DNA of 64,000 nt from Vitis vinifera (GCF_030704535.1 NC_081810.1:7388501-7452500); one strand, 5' to 3'; positions 33,328-47,300 are shown, counted from the first letter of the stretch. Notes: generated by a model from the letters alone, not told the origin. Numbers and translations: made by a program.

Positions 33328-36300
33328 TGATGTACAAAATTTTCTTAAGAATGTACCTATGGTACCAAAGCTCATTTCGGAATAGGGAATGACCTCCAAT
33401 CACTTTCCAAATATAACTAAAAAAGTAAATGAATCATGGGTAATAAGATAGGGGTTTCGGTAGCTCAAAAATTGGATGTACAAAATTTTTAAGGATGTAC
33501 CAAATTTTGTGAAGAATATACTAAATTTTGTAAATGATGTACCAAGGGGGCCAAAATCCATTTCAAAGTGGGGACTAACCTCCAATCACTTCTTGAGGGT
33601 GTTCAATGGAATAAATGGACCATGGAAAGAAAGATAGGTGTCTTGTTAGCTTAAGGATTGGATGCATCAATTTTTCTCAAGGATGTAACTAGGGTTCCAA
33701 AGTCTGTTTTGGAGTAAGGAACAACCTCTAACCACTTCTCAAAGACCCCTAAAGGAATAAATAGATCATGGGTAATAAGATAGGGGTCCTGGTAGCTTAA
33801 GGATTGGCTGTACCAAATTTTGTGAAACATCCGTACCAAATTTTGTAAAGAATGTACCAAGGTTGCCAAAGTTCGTTCCAAGGTGGGGAGCAACCTTTAA
33901 TCACTTCCCGAGAATATCCAAATGAAGAAATGGACCATAAGAAGGGAGATAGGTGTCTTATTAGCTCAATGATTGGATTTATCAAAATTTCTAAAGGATG
34001 CTGATCGATTGATTTTTCATTGTTTATTAGATCAAAACAAAATTTATAACCTAATTCAACGATGCTAAGGTAACTCTTGGCCGATCAAAAAGGTTTTTTA
34101 GTAAAAGTTATGGTAGTATAACGGTCTTAGGTGTTGTCCACTAGGATGGATTATTCTCGGTAATTAAAGCTTTAATAGGAGGAAAAGAAATGATTGTGAT
34201 AAAGTGAAATTGATTTGAAAATTCATGGTAAAAAATCAATTTAACAATGGTTTCTAATTGAGAAAAACAATGAAATGTGAAATAGAAAAAAATTAATAAG
34301 AAATGAAATTCTTGGAGTTAGGATTTTTTAGAAAAAAAAATTCATGGTGAATAGATGTTGAGATATAATTTTCATCAAGTTAGATTGAAAACCTAAATTC
34401 TCATTTAAACCGATTTTAGATGTAGCTTTAAGTTTAGATCTAATTTCTCTTCAAATTAGGTTATTTAATCTAAGAGATCAATTCAAATCATATATTCAAT
34501 TCATCTTAAATTATCTTCCAATGATTTACACAATGCAACTATTTAATCTCATCAAATCTAGCTTTAAGAATTTAATGAATCTACCTAGTTTGCATTGTAG
34601 TAGTCATCCAAGACAATTTGAAGAGAAAAACCCCCAAAATTCAATTAATCAATCAATTTGATCAAATTATCTTTGTAATTAAAGCTCATTTCTCTAAGTC
34701 ACCATAAATCTTGCCTCTAGATCTTCATTTCTCCGAGAAAAACGAGATTTAACCACTCATGGTTGGAGATTTGGTCTCACAAGGCACGTTTGGCTAGTGA
34801 TAAAATGAGAGAAAATAAAGAAAAATAGAGAATTCTATTAAAAGAGAAAATCTGGAAAATTCTAAAATTAGAAGTGTCCAAAAGCTCATTTTATGAGAAA
34901 TTCAAGCTTCTATTTATTGACCAAAGTCAAGTGGACACTTGGAATCATCTAAGAGGTCTTCTGAAAGCTTCTTCATCAAGCAATCTGAAGTTTAACAACA
35001 AAATGACCATTTTGCACAAGCTCAATCAATTTTGCATGGTTGTGTGAAATCAAGAATTCAATAACAGCAGTTATAGGCTTCTAGACCATTTCACATGACT
35101 GTACAAATTTTTCGCATGATCATGCGAAATCAGCTTGGGAATTCTTCTTTGTTTGTAGCACAATTCCACCTTTTGGTCCACTTTGCATGACTATGCGAAA
35201 TGGAAATATTTGATTTTTAAGCTTTCTTTTGTCATTTCTTTTATTTCCTTCTTCTGATTCCACTTCAACTATCTCCAAATCAGCTCAAATCCCAGTCCAA
35301 ACCAATTACATTACTTATTTCATTATGCATTTGGATCATCATCAACATTATTTGTTTTCTTCAATTTGATTCATCTCTTTTGTCACCAATTTATCAAAAT
35401 CATACCTTAAAATGACTTCAAAACTTTATAAAACTTGTTAGTAACTCTTGCAAGGGTAACAACATGTTAATTGAGTATTTTAGGCATAATTACTACTCAA
35501 AAGATGTGAAATTCATGACAAATATTATCTCAAATATGCTCTTTTTGAGTAGTAATCAGATATACCTAGGGTTCCAAAGTTTTTTTTTGGAGTAGGGAAC
35601 AACCTCCAATCACTTTCCAAATATCTCTAAAAGAATGAAGAGACCATGGGTAATAAGATAGGGGTCCCGATATACCAAGTTTTGTGAAAGATGTACCAAA
35701 TTTTGTAAATAATGTACCAAATTTTGTAAATGATGTACCAAATTTTGTAAATGACGTACTAAGGTTGCCAAAGTCCATTTTGAGGTGGGGAACGACCTTC
35801 AATCACTTCCCAAGGGTCTCCAAATGAAGAAATGGATCATGAAAATGGAGATAGGTGTCCCGTTAGCTTAAGGATTGGATGTATTAAATTTTCTCAATGA
35901 TGTACTTAGAGCTCTAAAGTTCATTTCAGAGTAAGGAACGACCTTTAATCACTTCTCAAATATCTTTAAAGGAATAAACAGACCATAGGTAATAAGATAG
36001 GAGTCATAGTAACTCAATGATTGGATATACCATATTTTGTGAACGATGTACCAAATTTTGTAAATGATGTACCAAGGGGGCCAAAGTCCATTCTGAAGTG
36101 GGGACCGACCTCTAATCACTTCTTGAGGATGTTTAAAGGAATAAATGGACCATGGGAAGGAAGATAGGTGTCTCATTAGCTCAAGGATTGGATGTATCAA
36201 ATTTTCTCAAGGATGTACCTAGGGTTTCAAAGTCCGTTTCGGAGTAGGAAACGACCTCCAATCACTTCCCAAATATCCCTAAAGGAATAAATAGACCATA

Positions 36301-37690
36301 GTAGTAAGATAGGGGTCATAGTAGCTTAAGGATTGGATGTACCAAATTTTTTTAAGAATGTACTAAATTTTGTGAAAGATGTACTAAATTTTGTAAATGA
36401 TGTATCAAATTTTTTTAAAGGATGTACCAAGGTTGCCAAAATCCATTCCGAGGTAGGGAACAACCTCCAATTAATTCCCGAGGGTTTCCAGACAAAGAAA
36501 TGGACCATGAAAAAGGAGATGAACTCATCCCGTTAGCTCAAGGATTGGATGTATCAAATTTTCTCAAAGATGTACGTAGGGTTCCAAAGCTCATTTCGAA
36601 GTAAAGAACGACCTCCAATCACTTCCCAAAGATCCCTAAAGGAGTGAACGAACCATGAGTACTAAGATAGGAGTCCTGGTAGCTCAAGAATTTGATGTAC
36701 CAAATTTTTTAAAGGATATACCAAATTTTGTAAAAGATGTACTAAATATTGTAAAAGATGTACCAAATATTGTAAAAGATATACCAAATTTTGTAAATGA
36801 TGTACCAAGATTGCTAAAGTTCGTTCCGTGGTGGGGAACGACCTCCAATCACTTCATGAGTGTCTCCAAATGAAGAAATTGACCATGAGAATGAAGATAG
36901 GTGTCCCGTTAGCTCAAGGATTAGATATATAAAATTTTCTCAAGGATGTACCTAGGGTTCCAGAGTCCGTTTCGAAATAAAGAATGACCTTCAATTACTT
37001 TCCAAAGATCTCTAAAAGAATATATGGACCATGGGTAATAAGATAGAGGTTTTGATAGCTCAATGATTGGATGTACCAAATATTTTTAAGGATGTACGGA
37101 ATTTTATGAATAATGTACCAAATTTTGTAAATGATGTACCAAGAGTGTCAAAGTTTGTTTTGAGGTGGGAAATGACCTCCACTCACTACCTGTGAGTTCT
37201 TAAAGAATAATATGGACTATGAGAAGATAAATAGGAGTCTCGATAGCTAGAGGATTGGATGTACCAAATTTCCTTAAGAATGTACCTAGGGTTTCAAAGT
37301 TCGTTTCGGAGTAGGGAATGACCTCTAATTACTTCCAAAAGAACCCTAAAGAAATAAATAAACCATGGGTAATAATGTAAAGGTCTCAGTAGCTCATGGA
37401 TTGAATATACTAAATTGTTTTAAGTATGTGCCAAATTTTGTGAAAGATGTACCGAAATTTGTAAATGATGTATTAAATTGTATTTAGGATGTACCTTGGG
37501 TTCCAATGTTCGTTCTAGAGTGGAGAACAACCTCCAATTCCTTCTCCAGGGTCCCCAAAGGAATATTTAAACCATGATAATGGAGATAAAGGTCTTGGTT
37601 CCTCTAAGAATGCCTATACCTAAGATTCCAAAGTTCGTTTTAGGGTGAACGAGAACCTCCAATTACTTATCGAGGGTCCCAAAGGAATAG
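33328..37690 (-). repeat. Right tandem array of the inverted-repeat element (opposite orientation)
   Basis: The same unit appears reverse-complemented (GACCTCCAATCACTTCC core, ATGTACCAAATTTTGTAAATG subrepeats), in about 17 copies, interrupted by the LTR-like insertion at 34002-35558. Orientation flips between 33326 and 33328. The short open frames here encode only Val-Pro-Asn-Phe-Val-Lys-Asp type heptads translated from the 21-bp subrepeats and are not genes. Confidence 0.85.
34002..35558. mobile_element. Probable solo LTR (Ty3/Gypsy-like) inside the right array
   Basis: This 1557-bp non-repetitive block interrupts the array. It begins TGATCGATTGATTTTTC and ends TTTTTGAGTAGTAATCA, giving TG...CA termini. 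Flanking pentamers are GATGC and GATAT, where an uninterrupted array would read GATGTACC, so a mutated 5-bp duplication is plausible. The interior contains the GTTGTCCACTAGGATGGATT and TTGACTCAAA-like phrases common in plant Gypsy LTRs, and an ending of GAGTA...TCA type. There is no gag-pol. Confidence 0.55.
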
Positions 37691-38680
37691 ATATATCATG
37701 ATAAGTATGCTAGTGGTTCAGGTTTCCCTAAACATGAATTTACCTTTTTTTTTTTTTTAAGGATGTACCTATTTTTTTTATGAAATGAATATAAAAGGTT
37801 AAATATAATTTTTTTTATGAAAAATGTATTTTATTTTAATTTAAAATTAAAGATTTTAACCAAACAAAAAGTTAAATCCACAATCAAATTAAAATCATAA
37901 GAAAAATTATAAAATCACCATCACTTATTGTGATTTTGATATGATCAATTTAAAATGAAAATTAAAAGAAAAATAATGTAAATAATAAAATAGTATCATA
38001 AAGTATTTTTACTTTTACATATGATAGAAATTACAAAATAAATAAATCATTTGTTTAGTATTAATATAAAAAATCTTGTATCATAAACTTCTAAATAATA
38101 AAATAGAATTTTTAAATTTAAACCTTAATTTATCAAATGTATTATTATAATTAATATTTAAAATCATCACGTATATTATTTGTGGGATAATATTTTCATT
38201 TTTATCCATTATATATTTTTGTTTTTATTTAATTTGTTATATTAACTATTTATTATATATTATCATTTTAAGTTTAATATGTCAAAAAAATAATTAAAAT
38301 CAATAAATATAGAGAAATTAGAGAGTAAAAAAAATTAAAATTCAAAAAGTTTTATGAGGAAATACATGAGTATATTAAAAAATGTATATAAAGAAAAAAG
38401 AGAAAAATAATAATAAAAACTATAATAGGTCATAATGGATTATAATTGCAGAATAGGAAAAAAAATGTAAATGTGATAATTGGTAAGTGAGATATATTGA
38501 CGTGAGAGTAATAATAAAAATAAATGACATATGTACTTATCAACAGGTGGTATTAAATTGATATGCACTTTGTCTTTTATTTTTAAGGGTAATTATGGAA
38601 TAAGTTTGAAAGCGAAACATAAGAATAGACAATATTTTTTCTTATTTTACCCTAAAGAAAAAATAAATTTCTAAAATCTC

Positions 38681-41600
38681 ATTTATCCAAGTACACGTAC
38701 ACAAAAGCATGTACATTGATATTATGGCATATGACTTTAGAATTTGCACCTAGTGGACTCAAAAGGGCAACAAAGACAAGACCCATTTGGTCGACATACC
38801 AAGTTGGAGAGATGCGTATACGCAATGAAAGATTTGTGGTTACAATTTCATGATTCCTTTCTCCACCTAATCAAGCGAGAATCCAAATTTTCAAGGGGCT
38901 AAAAAAGAAAAATAATCATCATGCCAAATTTTTATTTCACATTTTGGGCATTTGAATTTTGGCAACATGAACACACAAAATCATGTGGAATCGGCATGTG
39001 CCACATTCGCTTTGGCAAAACCATTCTTTGTCATGCCACTTCATTTTATGCTTTTATGGCGTTGTAATGACAATTAGATTGATTTTTGAGATGCCCACCA
39101 TTGTTTTCCCCAAAAATTCCTTGATTGTAACCTTCACTTTTATCATGTTTCTTCCACCAATATGACAAACAGTCTCAATACCAGGGCGTGGCTTTTTACG
39201 GCCTTGATGTGATTGCATCTCAATTCTATCAATATCTACATATTTATTTTACAATTTTTTCAATATAAATTTATGCTTAAATTTATACCCCTTTTCAATC
39301 AAATATTTGAATATGATTTTATTTATTTTAAAAATATTATTTTTACTTTAATGCAATATGGCCAATTTTTAATTGTTAGAGTTGGTTTTGGGTGCTCAAA
39401 CGGACTGATATAACCCGATTCAATAAATAAAAAATAAGAAGTAATTTTTTGAGAGTTTTTTAAAATTATTTAGAAATTATCCATATAAATAAATTAAAAA
39501 AAAAAAGTGGCTATCACTTTAAAAATAGATCAAAGAATATGTTTTTTTTTTCTCTTTTATCTGGAAACCAAAAAGAATACTAGTCTTCTTTTTTTAAAAT
39601 GAAATTATCTCTAATTTGATTATTTTTTTATTTTCTCTGTAAATATAGTTATTTTCGTATTTATAATTTCATTTACGATTTAAGGTAAAAAAATTGATCA
39701 ATGAAATAATTAATGTAGATTCTTAGGTATAAAAAAAAGTAACCCAAAATCCTTATTTTAGGTGATAAATTTTTACAAATATTAAAACTATTATTATTAT
39801 TTTCAATGGAGGACATGACTAAAATCAAATTTTTGAAAAGATTAACTTTGCAATTAATGTATGTGGGCACATGACTGAATTTGCATGGGAAGAGAATGTG
39901 GAAATAACATATTCATATAATCATTCCTTTGCATGGTGAGATATCGCTTTCATAATTAATGTGTCCTTTATCTTTTATACATTTTGTGTTTAGCGTTTTA
40001 TAATAATTTTAAGCATTCAAAATAAATCAAATCAAACCTTTCAAACATTATCACTCTCAATCCAAAATTTGGTTTGATACATTACCTTTAACGGTCTCAT
40101 TAGCCTTTAAAACATGGGGTCCAACCCTTGAAAAGTAAGCATCACATCAACGTATTCGTATTTTATGATTAGATCGGAAAAAATTTTGAGATATCGATGC
40201 CTTGATATGATATGAAATTTCAAATTTTAATCATTATTCCAGCAAAGGTATAACAAAAATGTGATTTCTACATGAATAGGCAAGTGAGGAAGTGATAAAA
40301 CACTTCAATTAATTTTCATTAAGATGGGGAAAAAGAAAAAAAGAGGCCTTGACTCTTGATTTTTCTTTTTTCTTTTTTTCCAATCTTTCTTTCTTGTTTC
40401 TTTAACTCCATTTTCTTTCTTTTTCTTTTATAACTTTTGGGTAACAAACAGACCCTTTATTGAATGCAATGTACATGAAAAAACATTGACAATGATATTG
40501 ATAGGGAAAAAAAAGGTAAGAGAAAGAGGGAGTCATAATAAAAGCAAAAATCACATAACAACTAGTAGACAAAAGGCAATACATGGAAGGGGAAGATGCT
40601 AATTGCAAGGTAGTTTTCACTTTTTCAACTGGAGAAGGGAGTGGAAGGATGAATATGTTGATTGAAGAATCTCACAAAGTGGGAAATCCATCATACTGGG
40701 AACTGCACCATTTGAGTAATAGTGATTGGTCCCCTAATGGACCGACCCATACTTCTTTTCATTATTTTCTTTTACTTTTTTTTTTTCACAGAGAGATGCA
40801 GTCACATCAAGCCCAATTGACGTGTTATCATGTATGAACCAACCCAGTTGGTAGCATAAACACAGGGCATTGGTCTTTGCTTTTGGGTGTGTTCTTACTC
40901 AATTATTGACTCCTTTGCTGACCCTAAAACAGACCAAGCAAATCAACCGCATCTTCCCCACACATCCTGTCAAAATATCTCTCGTATCTCTACACATTAC
41001 ATTTTGATGGTTGGTTCCACTTCCACCCTATGACCCTGGCTACCAATTGAAGAAGAAATAGCTTCCAAGTAAAAGGATTTGGGTTTGAAAGGTGAAAGGC
41101 CTAGACTCATTCACATGGAGGTATGGTATTCCACACATCAAAGTGGGATTCATGATGAACTTGTATTGGGGGTGCCATTAAAGTCAAAGCTTGAGAAGAA
41201 GGAGGACAGCCAGAGTAGGGAGACTTCAAATGGAATTGGCAAAGGAAAGTGTCCCAGATTGTTGAGGTGTCTGGCTGAAAAGGGCAGTGGACTAGAGTGG
41301 GAAGAACAATTGGGGGAGGTAAGAGGCACAAGGATTCCAATTCAAGAAAAAGCCGCTTTTTGAAGAAAGTGAGATTCATGAAGCATAATAATGAGCAGGG
41401 TCCTAGTCCTAAAGCCCTCTATTTCAAGTGCACGCGCATGGGTTTGGGGTGGAAGTGGGTGTGATTGGAGGGTGGGGTGGACGTGCCCTGGAATGGACAT
41501 ACGGAGCAATGTCACTCATGCTCTTGGATGAATGGCTGAATGCAAGTTGATTGCATGTAAGTCCAAAGTAGCTGTCACGAGGTTGTAGCTTTTGGGGGGA

Positions 41601-44364
41601 GGTGGTGTATGGCCCCCTGGCCATTGAGAGGGGAGAGAAAATGATGGGAGATTGGCATAAGATCCTTAGAGCCCATCCAACTAAAATTATAGGAGAGAGA
41701 CTGGGGACTGAAAGAAAGTAAGAGAATGACATCTGCTCTACGTGGCCACCTTCTTTTCCTTTCTTGGTTTTTCATTTTTCAATTTTGTGGGCACATGCTT
41801 GAAATTCCCTTTTTTTTAAAAGAAAAAAACCCAGGAAAGAGAAAAAATCTATCTTATGGGATTATGGGACAGAGTTGCACTGGCTGCACCAGACTTTTTG
41901 GGTTTCGTTATTAATTGGACAAATCACTGACATGTTCCAATTATTATTATTATTACCGCGCAAGAGTTTTTCACTATCAAAGTGTTCAGCTTTTTGCTAA
42001 CAATGGATTTGAAAAGAAAAGAAAAGAAAAAACAGAGGAAACCCTCTCATTCAGTCATTCCACAAATTTGCAGAATTTTTTCCGATCCCATAAAGAAAAA
42101 AAGAAAGGGAAAAGTAAAGAATGTTGAAAGAGGAGATCATACACTCTCACCTAAATATTGAAAGGATGGACAAATGGGGGAATCAAACAACACACCAAAT
42201 CACATCACACACCTTTTTCATCTCCTCATCTTGGGATGGAAACCATTTAAGACTTTGGCTCCTTAGGAACAACCCTACCCCTTTGTAGTCATCCTTTCAG
42301 GGGTGATTATCACCTGCTCTCGGACCCCATGTCCCCCTCCATATGTCACACACTGATTGGCGCAAAACAGACCCTTCTGAAAAAGGCTCGGTGCTTGAAA
42401 CCATATTTGAAGAAAATAATGAAGTACAAAATTGGGTGCCAGCAAAGCTGATGATTTTACCAAGTATGATGGTGAAAGGAGAATATGTGTGGTGGGAGAG
42501 AGTGGGGCTGTGGGGGCTCTGGAGTTGGTAACTTATTACCACCTTATCACATGCAATCCTTTGGACTTGAATTGAATCTGACCCCCCCCCCCCCTCTTTG
42601 TTTTTTCTTTTTTTTTTCTCACCCAAAAAAGCTAATTTTTATGCTCAAAGCTCGACAGTGACTCGAGTGCCAGAGTTGGCCCATTTGATTTAAGTGGACA
42701 CGGCATCTCTATCTATCTCCCAGCATCACAATAAAAGTAGAATAAGGTTTGTGGCAGTATGCCTCTCTCTCTCTCTCCGCCCTATTGTTAGTCTTTTTGT
42801 TATTTGCATAATAATTGGGTAAAAATAAAGTAAAAGAAAAATGTGCATTGCAACATTTTCTTCCCCAAGACTTCATTCAACGCACCAAGGAGTTTGTATT
42901 TTAGTGAACAGTCATGTTTTATTCTAGGACTTCAACTTGAGTTTAAAAACTAATAACTTTAGGAAGGCTATTATGAATAAGATTTGAATGGTGGTACCAT
43001 GGAGGTGGTTTTGACTTTGAACCCTCTTCTTGAGCCTTAATATTAAAATATGGGAAGATGGGGTAGGTTCCAAGCCCTAGTTCCAAATTCACTAGTTTGG
43101 TTGGAAAAGCCAAAGGGGTTGGCTGCAAAGGTAAGTGTCAACTTTTTGAAGTAATTGTTTTGGATGGTTTGAAGGTCCCACTATAGTACCACTGAATCGA
43201 TGCCAATCCGAAAAAGATCGATCATAATATGTCATCTGTACAAATCCATATCATTCTTTTCATATCTGTCATTTTATATTTTAATTTAATTTATTTATTG
43301 ATGAATATTTATTCAATAATCAATCAAGATTGCAGGTTGATATCGATTTTCCTAATTTCAAATCATGTAATTCAATGTGAAGGGATGGGAAGGAAGGGAA
43401 GGACGAGTCCAGATTCTGACAACAAGATGATAATGATGGTAAAGAGGTGAAAACTGTTGGCTTTTGCAAGTAAGGAAGAGCACACTGCCACCAAACTCCC
43501 CATCAGCTTAGGCCCTGAACGGCTGAACCTACCTATCAAGGTTTTTATTCTTTTTTTATTTTTATTTTTTCAATACCCACAAAAAGGAAAAAATGGTTTC
43601 AAATGAACTTGAGGGTATTCTGGAATGGTCAAAAATATAAAAAATAATTTTATTCTAAAAAATATCAAAAAATAATTCTAAAAAACTATTTTAAAAAAAC
43701 ATGTGTCTAAATTACACATTTGAAATTGGGATTCACAGCTAAGAAGGGACCCTGACCCACTTCTGTTATCACAATTTGTACCTTTTCCAAGTACAACGCC
43801 CCTCCACCAACTCCCATAAAGGGGTGAATTTCATCTTTTTAACACCAGACCCACCTCAATTCTACCACAAGGAATTGATATTCCCCTAAAAAAAAAAAAG
43901 AGGGTAGGGGGGCTCCAATGCTACTGATGAACAGATACAAATCATACAAATGCAAAAGGGTTTGTCGATAGACGATAAGTGAAGTAGGAAAAAAATGATT
44001 AGATGGGTATTTGGAAAATTTCAAATGTAAAATTAGAATATGGTAAATAAAGGTTATAAATATTTATTTTATATATATATTTGGGGTGAAATGATGATAA
44101 AAGATGGAGAATCTATGCTGTAGAGTGTAGTATAATATTGTTCAATGGGGAAAGAGAGGGACCACTGGAAGAGAAGGAGGAGGAGGAGGAGAAGAAAGGA
44201 AAGGGTGTGTTTTTTGGGAAGAGCAGCTTACATTAAATAATTTGCATAAGATAATGAAGTGTAGGCTACTGCAATTTTTTATTTCTTCAAAGTCTTAATA
44301 TCCAAAACCCCACTATATCTATATCTATATATATATAAAAACTACTCCTATTCGCTCACCGGCG
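38681..44364. other. Long spacer upstream of SMXL gene
   Basis: 5.7 kb with no recognisable gene. Short open frames such as 41079-41363 and its antisense overlap 41107-41379 have no family match. Simple sequence includes a C run at 42582-42594, CT repeats near 42762 and a purine-rich GAGGAGGAGGAGGAG stretch near 44178, which could be 5' UTR or GAGA-type promoter DNA. Confidence 0.5.
44326..44340 (+). promoter_or_regulatory. TATA-like sequence just before the SMXL start codon
   Basis: TATATATATATAAAA lies only about 25 bp before the ATG. If it were the working TATA box, transcription would start almost at the ATG. It may instead be an AT microsatellite within the 5' UTR, with the real promoter upstream. 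Confidence 0.3.
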
Positions 44365-47300
44365 ATGCCGACGCCGGTCAGCATAGCCAGGCAATGCTTG
44401 ACCGACGAGGCGGCGCGTGCTCTGGACGATGCCGTGGGAGTTGCGCGACGCCGTAGCCATGCGCAGACTACGTCCCTACACGCTATCTCGGCGCTCCTTG
44501 CCTTTCCCTCATCGACTCTCCGGGATGCCTGCGCACGTGCCCGCAGCTCAGCCTACTCGCCTCGACTGCAGTTCCGGGCGCTGGAGCTCTCCGTCGGGGT
44601 TTCGCTGGATCGTTTGCCATCCTCCAAGGCGTTGGAGGAGCCTCCGGTTTCCAACTCTCTCATGGCTGCTATCAAGCGGTCGCAGGCCAGTCAGAGGAGG
44701 CACCCGGAGAATTTCCACCTCCAGCAGCAGAATCAGACGGCGTCGTTTTTGCGGGTCGAGCTCAAGCATTTCATACTATCTATTCTTGATGACCCAATTG
44801 TGAGTAGGGTTTTTGGGGAAGCGGGGTTTCGGAGCTGTGATATCAAGATAGCGATGATTCAGCCGCCCCTGTCTCCGGTCTCTCGGTTCCCCCGGACCCG
44901 GTGCCCGCCGATTTTTCTCTGCAATTTGACGGATTCGGACCCGGCTCGCCGGACTTTCAGTTTTCCGTTTGCGGGTGTCTCCGGGTCTGGCGACGGGGAC
45001 GAGAATTCTAGGAGAATTGGGGAGGTTCTGACTCGGAAAACCGGGAAAAACCCGTTGCTTATTGGAGTTTGTTCGAGTGATGCGCTCCGGTGTTTTGCGG
45101 ACTGTGTAGAGAGGAGGAAAGGGGATGTATTGCCAGCTGAAATTGCTGGGTTGAATTTGATTTGCATAGAAAAGGAGATTTCTGAGTTTGTTGGGAGAGG
45201 AGGGAGTGAAGACAAGCTGGGGCTGAAGTTGAAGGAGTTGGGTCATATGGCTGAGCAATACTCAGGGCCTGGGATCGCTGTAAATTTTGGTGAATTGAAG
45301 GCTTTGGTTGGTGATGATGCTCCGGGTGAGGCTGCGAGCTTTGTTGTTTCCAAATTGACTAGTTTGTTGAAGGCCCATCCTAATTTGTGGTTGATGGGAT
45401 CATCTGGGAGCTATGAGACATATTTGAAGTTTTTAACTCAGTTTCCTTCCATTGAGGAAGATTGGGATTTGCATCTGTTGCCCATCACTTCTTCTAGATC
45501 TTCAGTTGAAGGTTTCTGCTCACGGTCCAGGTGGGTGGCTGATCTTATATTTCTATTTTGCATTTATGTTCATGTTTTTCGAATGTTATGTGTGCTTGTA
45601 GCTGCTCAAAATCATGAATTTGGATATGTGGGGTTCTGGATACTCTGCCAGAATCTTTAGTTTCATTAGGTCTCTGATTAAATGCTTTAAGAAATGGGAA
45701 TCATGTGTTATGGATAATGAATGTCCATTGAAAAAAAAAAAAGGAAAAAAAAAAAGAAAGAAGGAGAAAACAGGTCAGCAGACATTGATGAAATGATAAT
45801 CCATATTTTTGTGAATAGATGTTGAGAGGCAGAACCTTAAGCTCTCCTATTAGGTTATAATCATTATTTTAGAGAGGGCAAAATTTTTTTGAACTTCAAC
45901 ATCATATGCTGTAAGTGGTGATACAGCTAAAAATTCAAGTGCAGCTTGCTTTTATTGTTGTTGCAGCCATGGAACTTTCCTCGAGCATTTTGAATTTCAA
46001 ATGTCATGTGGGTATTGTTTTCGACAGGAATAAAGGAAAAGCTGCCAAATTTCTTTCATTGTCTATGGAAAGCCCACCTGGGCCAGAGGTTATATTGAAA
46101 TAATTATCTATTGTGGCTTTTTGTGCATACCTGTTGTCTGTTGAATTTTGTCTTCCTGATACTGAAGCTTCATGTCTTAACTCTTCAGTTTTATCATCCA
46201 CCTCATGGGTGAAAAAAAAAACTTTATCATAGGCCTGAACTGAAAATATATTTGATATAGTAGTAAAACCTTGATTCATGCATGGACTGAGCAGCTATGT
46301 GAAGCTTTTATTAGGTAAGTGATGGTTGATCATTTAAATTTAGTGCAGGGCATCACCCCAAAAATAAATAAATAAATAAATAAAATTATCTATAAATAAT
46401 CTTTCTACGAAACAACTAAGTTGGAAGTTCTCTTAAAATATAAACTCGGGACAACTTTATTTTGGGTATGAAGTATCAGGGCATAACATAATCAGTTGAT
46501 AGTTCTACCTTTTACTGGGCTAATTTGCAGAACTAGCCGGCTATTCAGATAAACATTTGTCTTGTTTTGGGTTTGATCTAAGAATAGTACTAAACTGCAA
46601 CCAAATTTTGCATTTGATGGTGCATTAATTAACATTCAGGTTTCGGTTCTTTGATTATTTTTACAAATACATGGTTGGATTTGCATATTAGCATGTAAAA
46701 ACATGCAGTATGTTTCAACTAATTTATTTTCCCAAAATATGCATATTGATGTGTACACTTTAGCTTCTGACTTTTTTGTGTCCATTGGATCTCACAGTTA
46801 CATGCTCATGATATACTTACAGCTTGATGGGGTCCTTTGTTCCATTTGCTGGGTTCTTTTCCACACCGACTGATTTCAAAAATCCATTAAACAGCACAAA
46901 TCAGTCTATAACTCTTTGTCACCTGTGCAATGAAAAGTGTGAGCAAGAAGTTTCAGCCATTCTGAAGGGAGGATCCACTATCTCACTTGCTGATCGGTAC
47001 TCAGGAACCTTACCTTCTTGGTTACTGATGGCAGAACCTGATACAAACAAAGGAGCAGATGCAGTAAAGGTGTGTAACTCCTTCAAAGTTTAATCCTCAT
47101 TAGAAGAGTGTTTAAACCCCTTTGTAAGCATTCATGGATAATGAATCTTCCTACTCTCTTTTAATTGATTAATTGTGATAATATTTATGTAAGAATGTGA
47201 TACATTATTTCAGTGCAGGCCAAAGATGATGGTAGAGCATTGAATGATAAAGTTTTGGGGGTTCAAAAGAAATGGTACGATATCTGTCAGCGTCTTCATC

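Larger units (their letters stand above)
29981..38680. mobile_element. 8.7-kb giant inverted-repeat (foldback or Mutator-like, non-autonomous) element
   Basis: GAGATTTTAG at 29981-29990 is matched by CTAAAATCTC at 38671-38680. Sequence moving inward from both ends is reverse-complementary. For example, ATATTATCCCACAAATAAT near 30472 pairs with ATTATTTGTGGGATAATAT near 38177, and TTGACATATTAAACTTAAA pairs with its complement near 38270. The outer roughly 1 kb of each arm is AT-rich unique sequence, and the inner part is a tandem array. The arms meet at about 33327 with almost no spacer. I see no transposase ORF. A weak direct similarity flanks the ends (ATGTATCCATACAC on the left, ATTTATCCAAGTACAC on the right), but I could not establish a clean target-site duplication. 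A long-TIR MULE or foldback element is the best reading; class is uncertain. Confidence 0.7.

Noticed and set aside
33056-33403. 115-codon minus-strand frame (and similar frames through 31-37 kb) with repeated Val-Pro-Asn-Phe heptads
   Set aside because: It is produced by 21-bp DNA subrepeats, appears on opposite strands in the two arms, and has no family match or gene context. It is treated as repeat DNA.
30990-37690. Regularly spaced repeat array resembling CRISPR
   Set aside because: Units are diverged, variable in length, nested and inverted, and lie in a plant nuclear genome. There are no spacers or cas genes.
41079-41379. Overlapping 94- and 90-codon frames on opposite strands
   Set aside because: No family resemblance, no splice-supported extension, and an antisense overlap typical of chance frames.
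47213-47218. Exon 3 of SMXL starting at the first AG (47213) or as an independent start
   Set aside because: The first AG breaks the frame with exon 2 and the putative start is GTG. The second AG at 47218 gives the conserved AVKAKDDG join.
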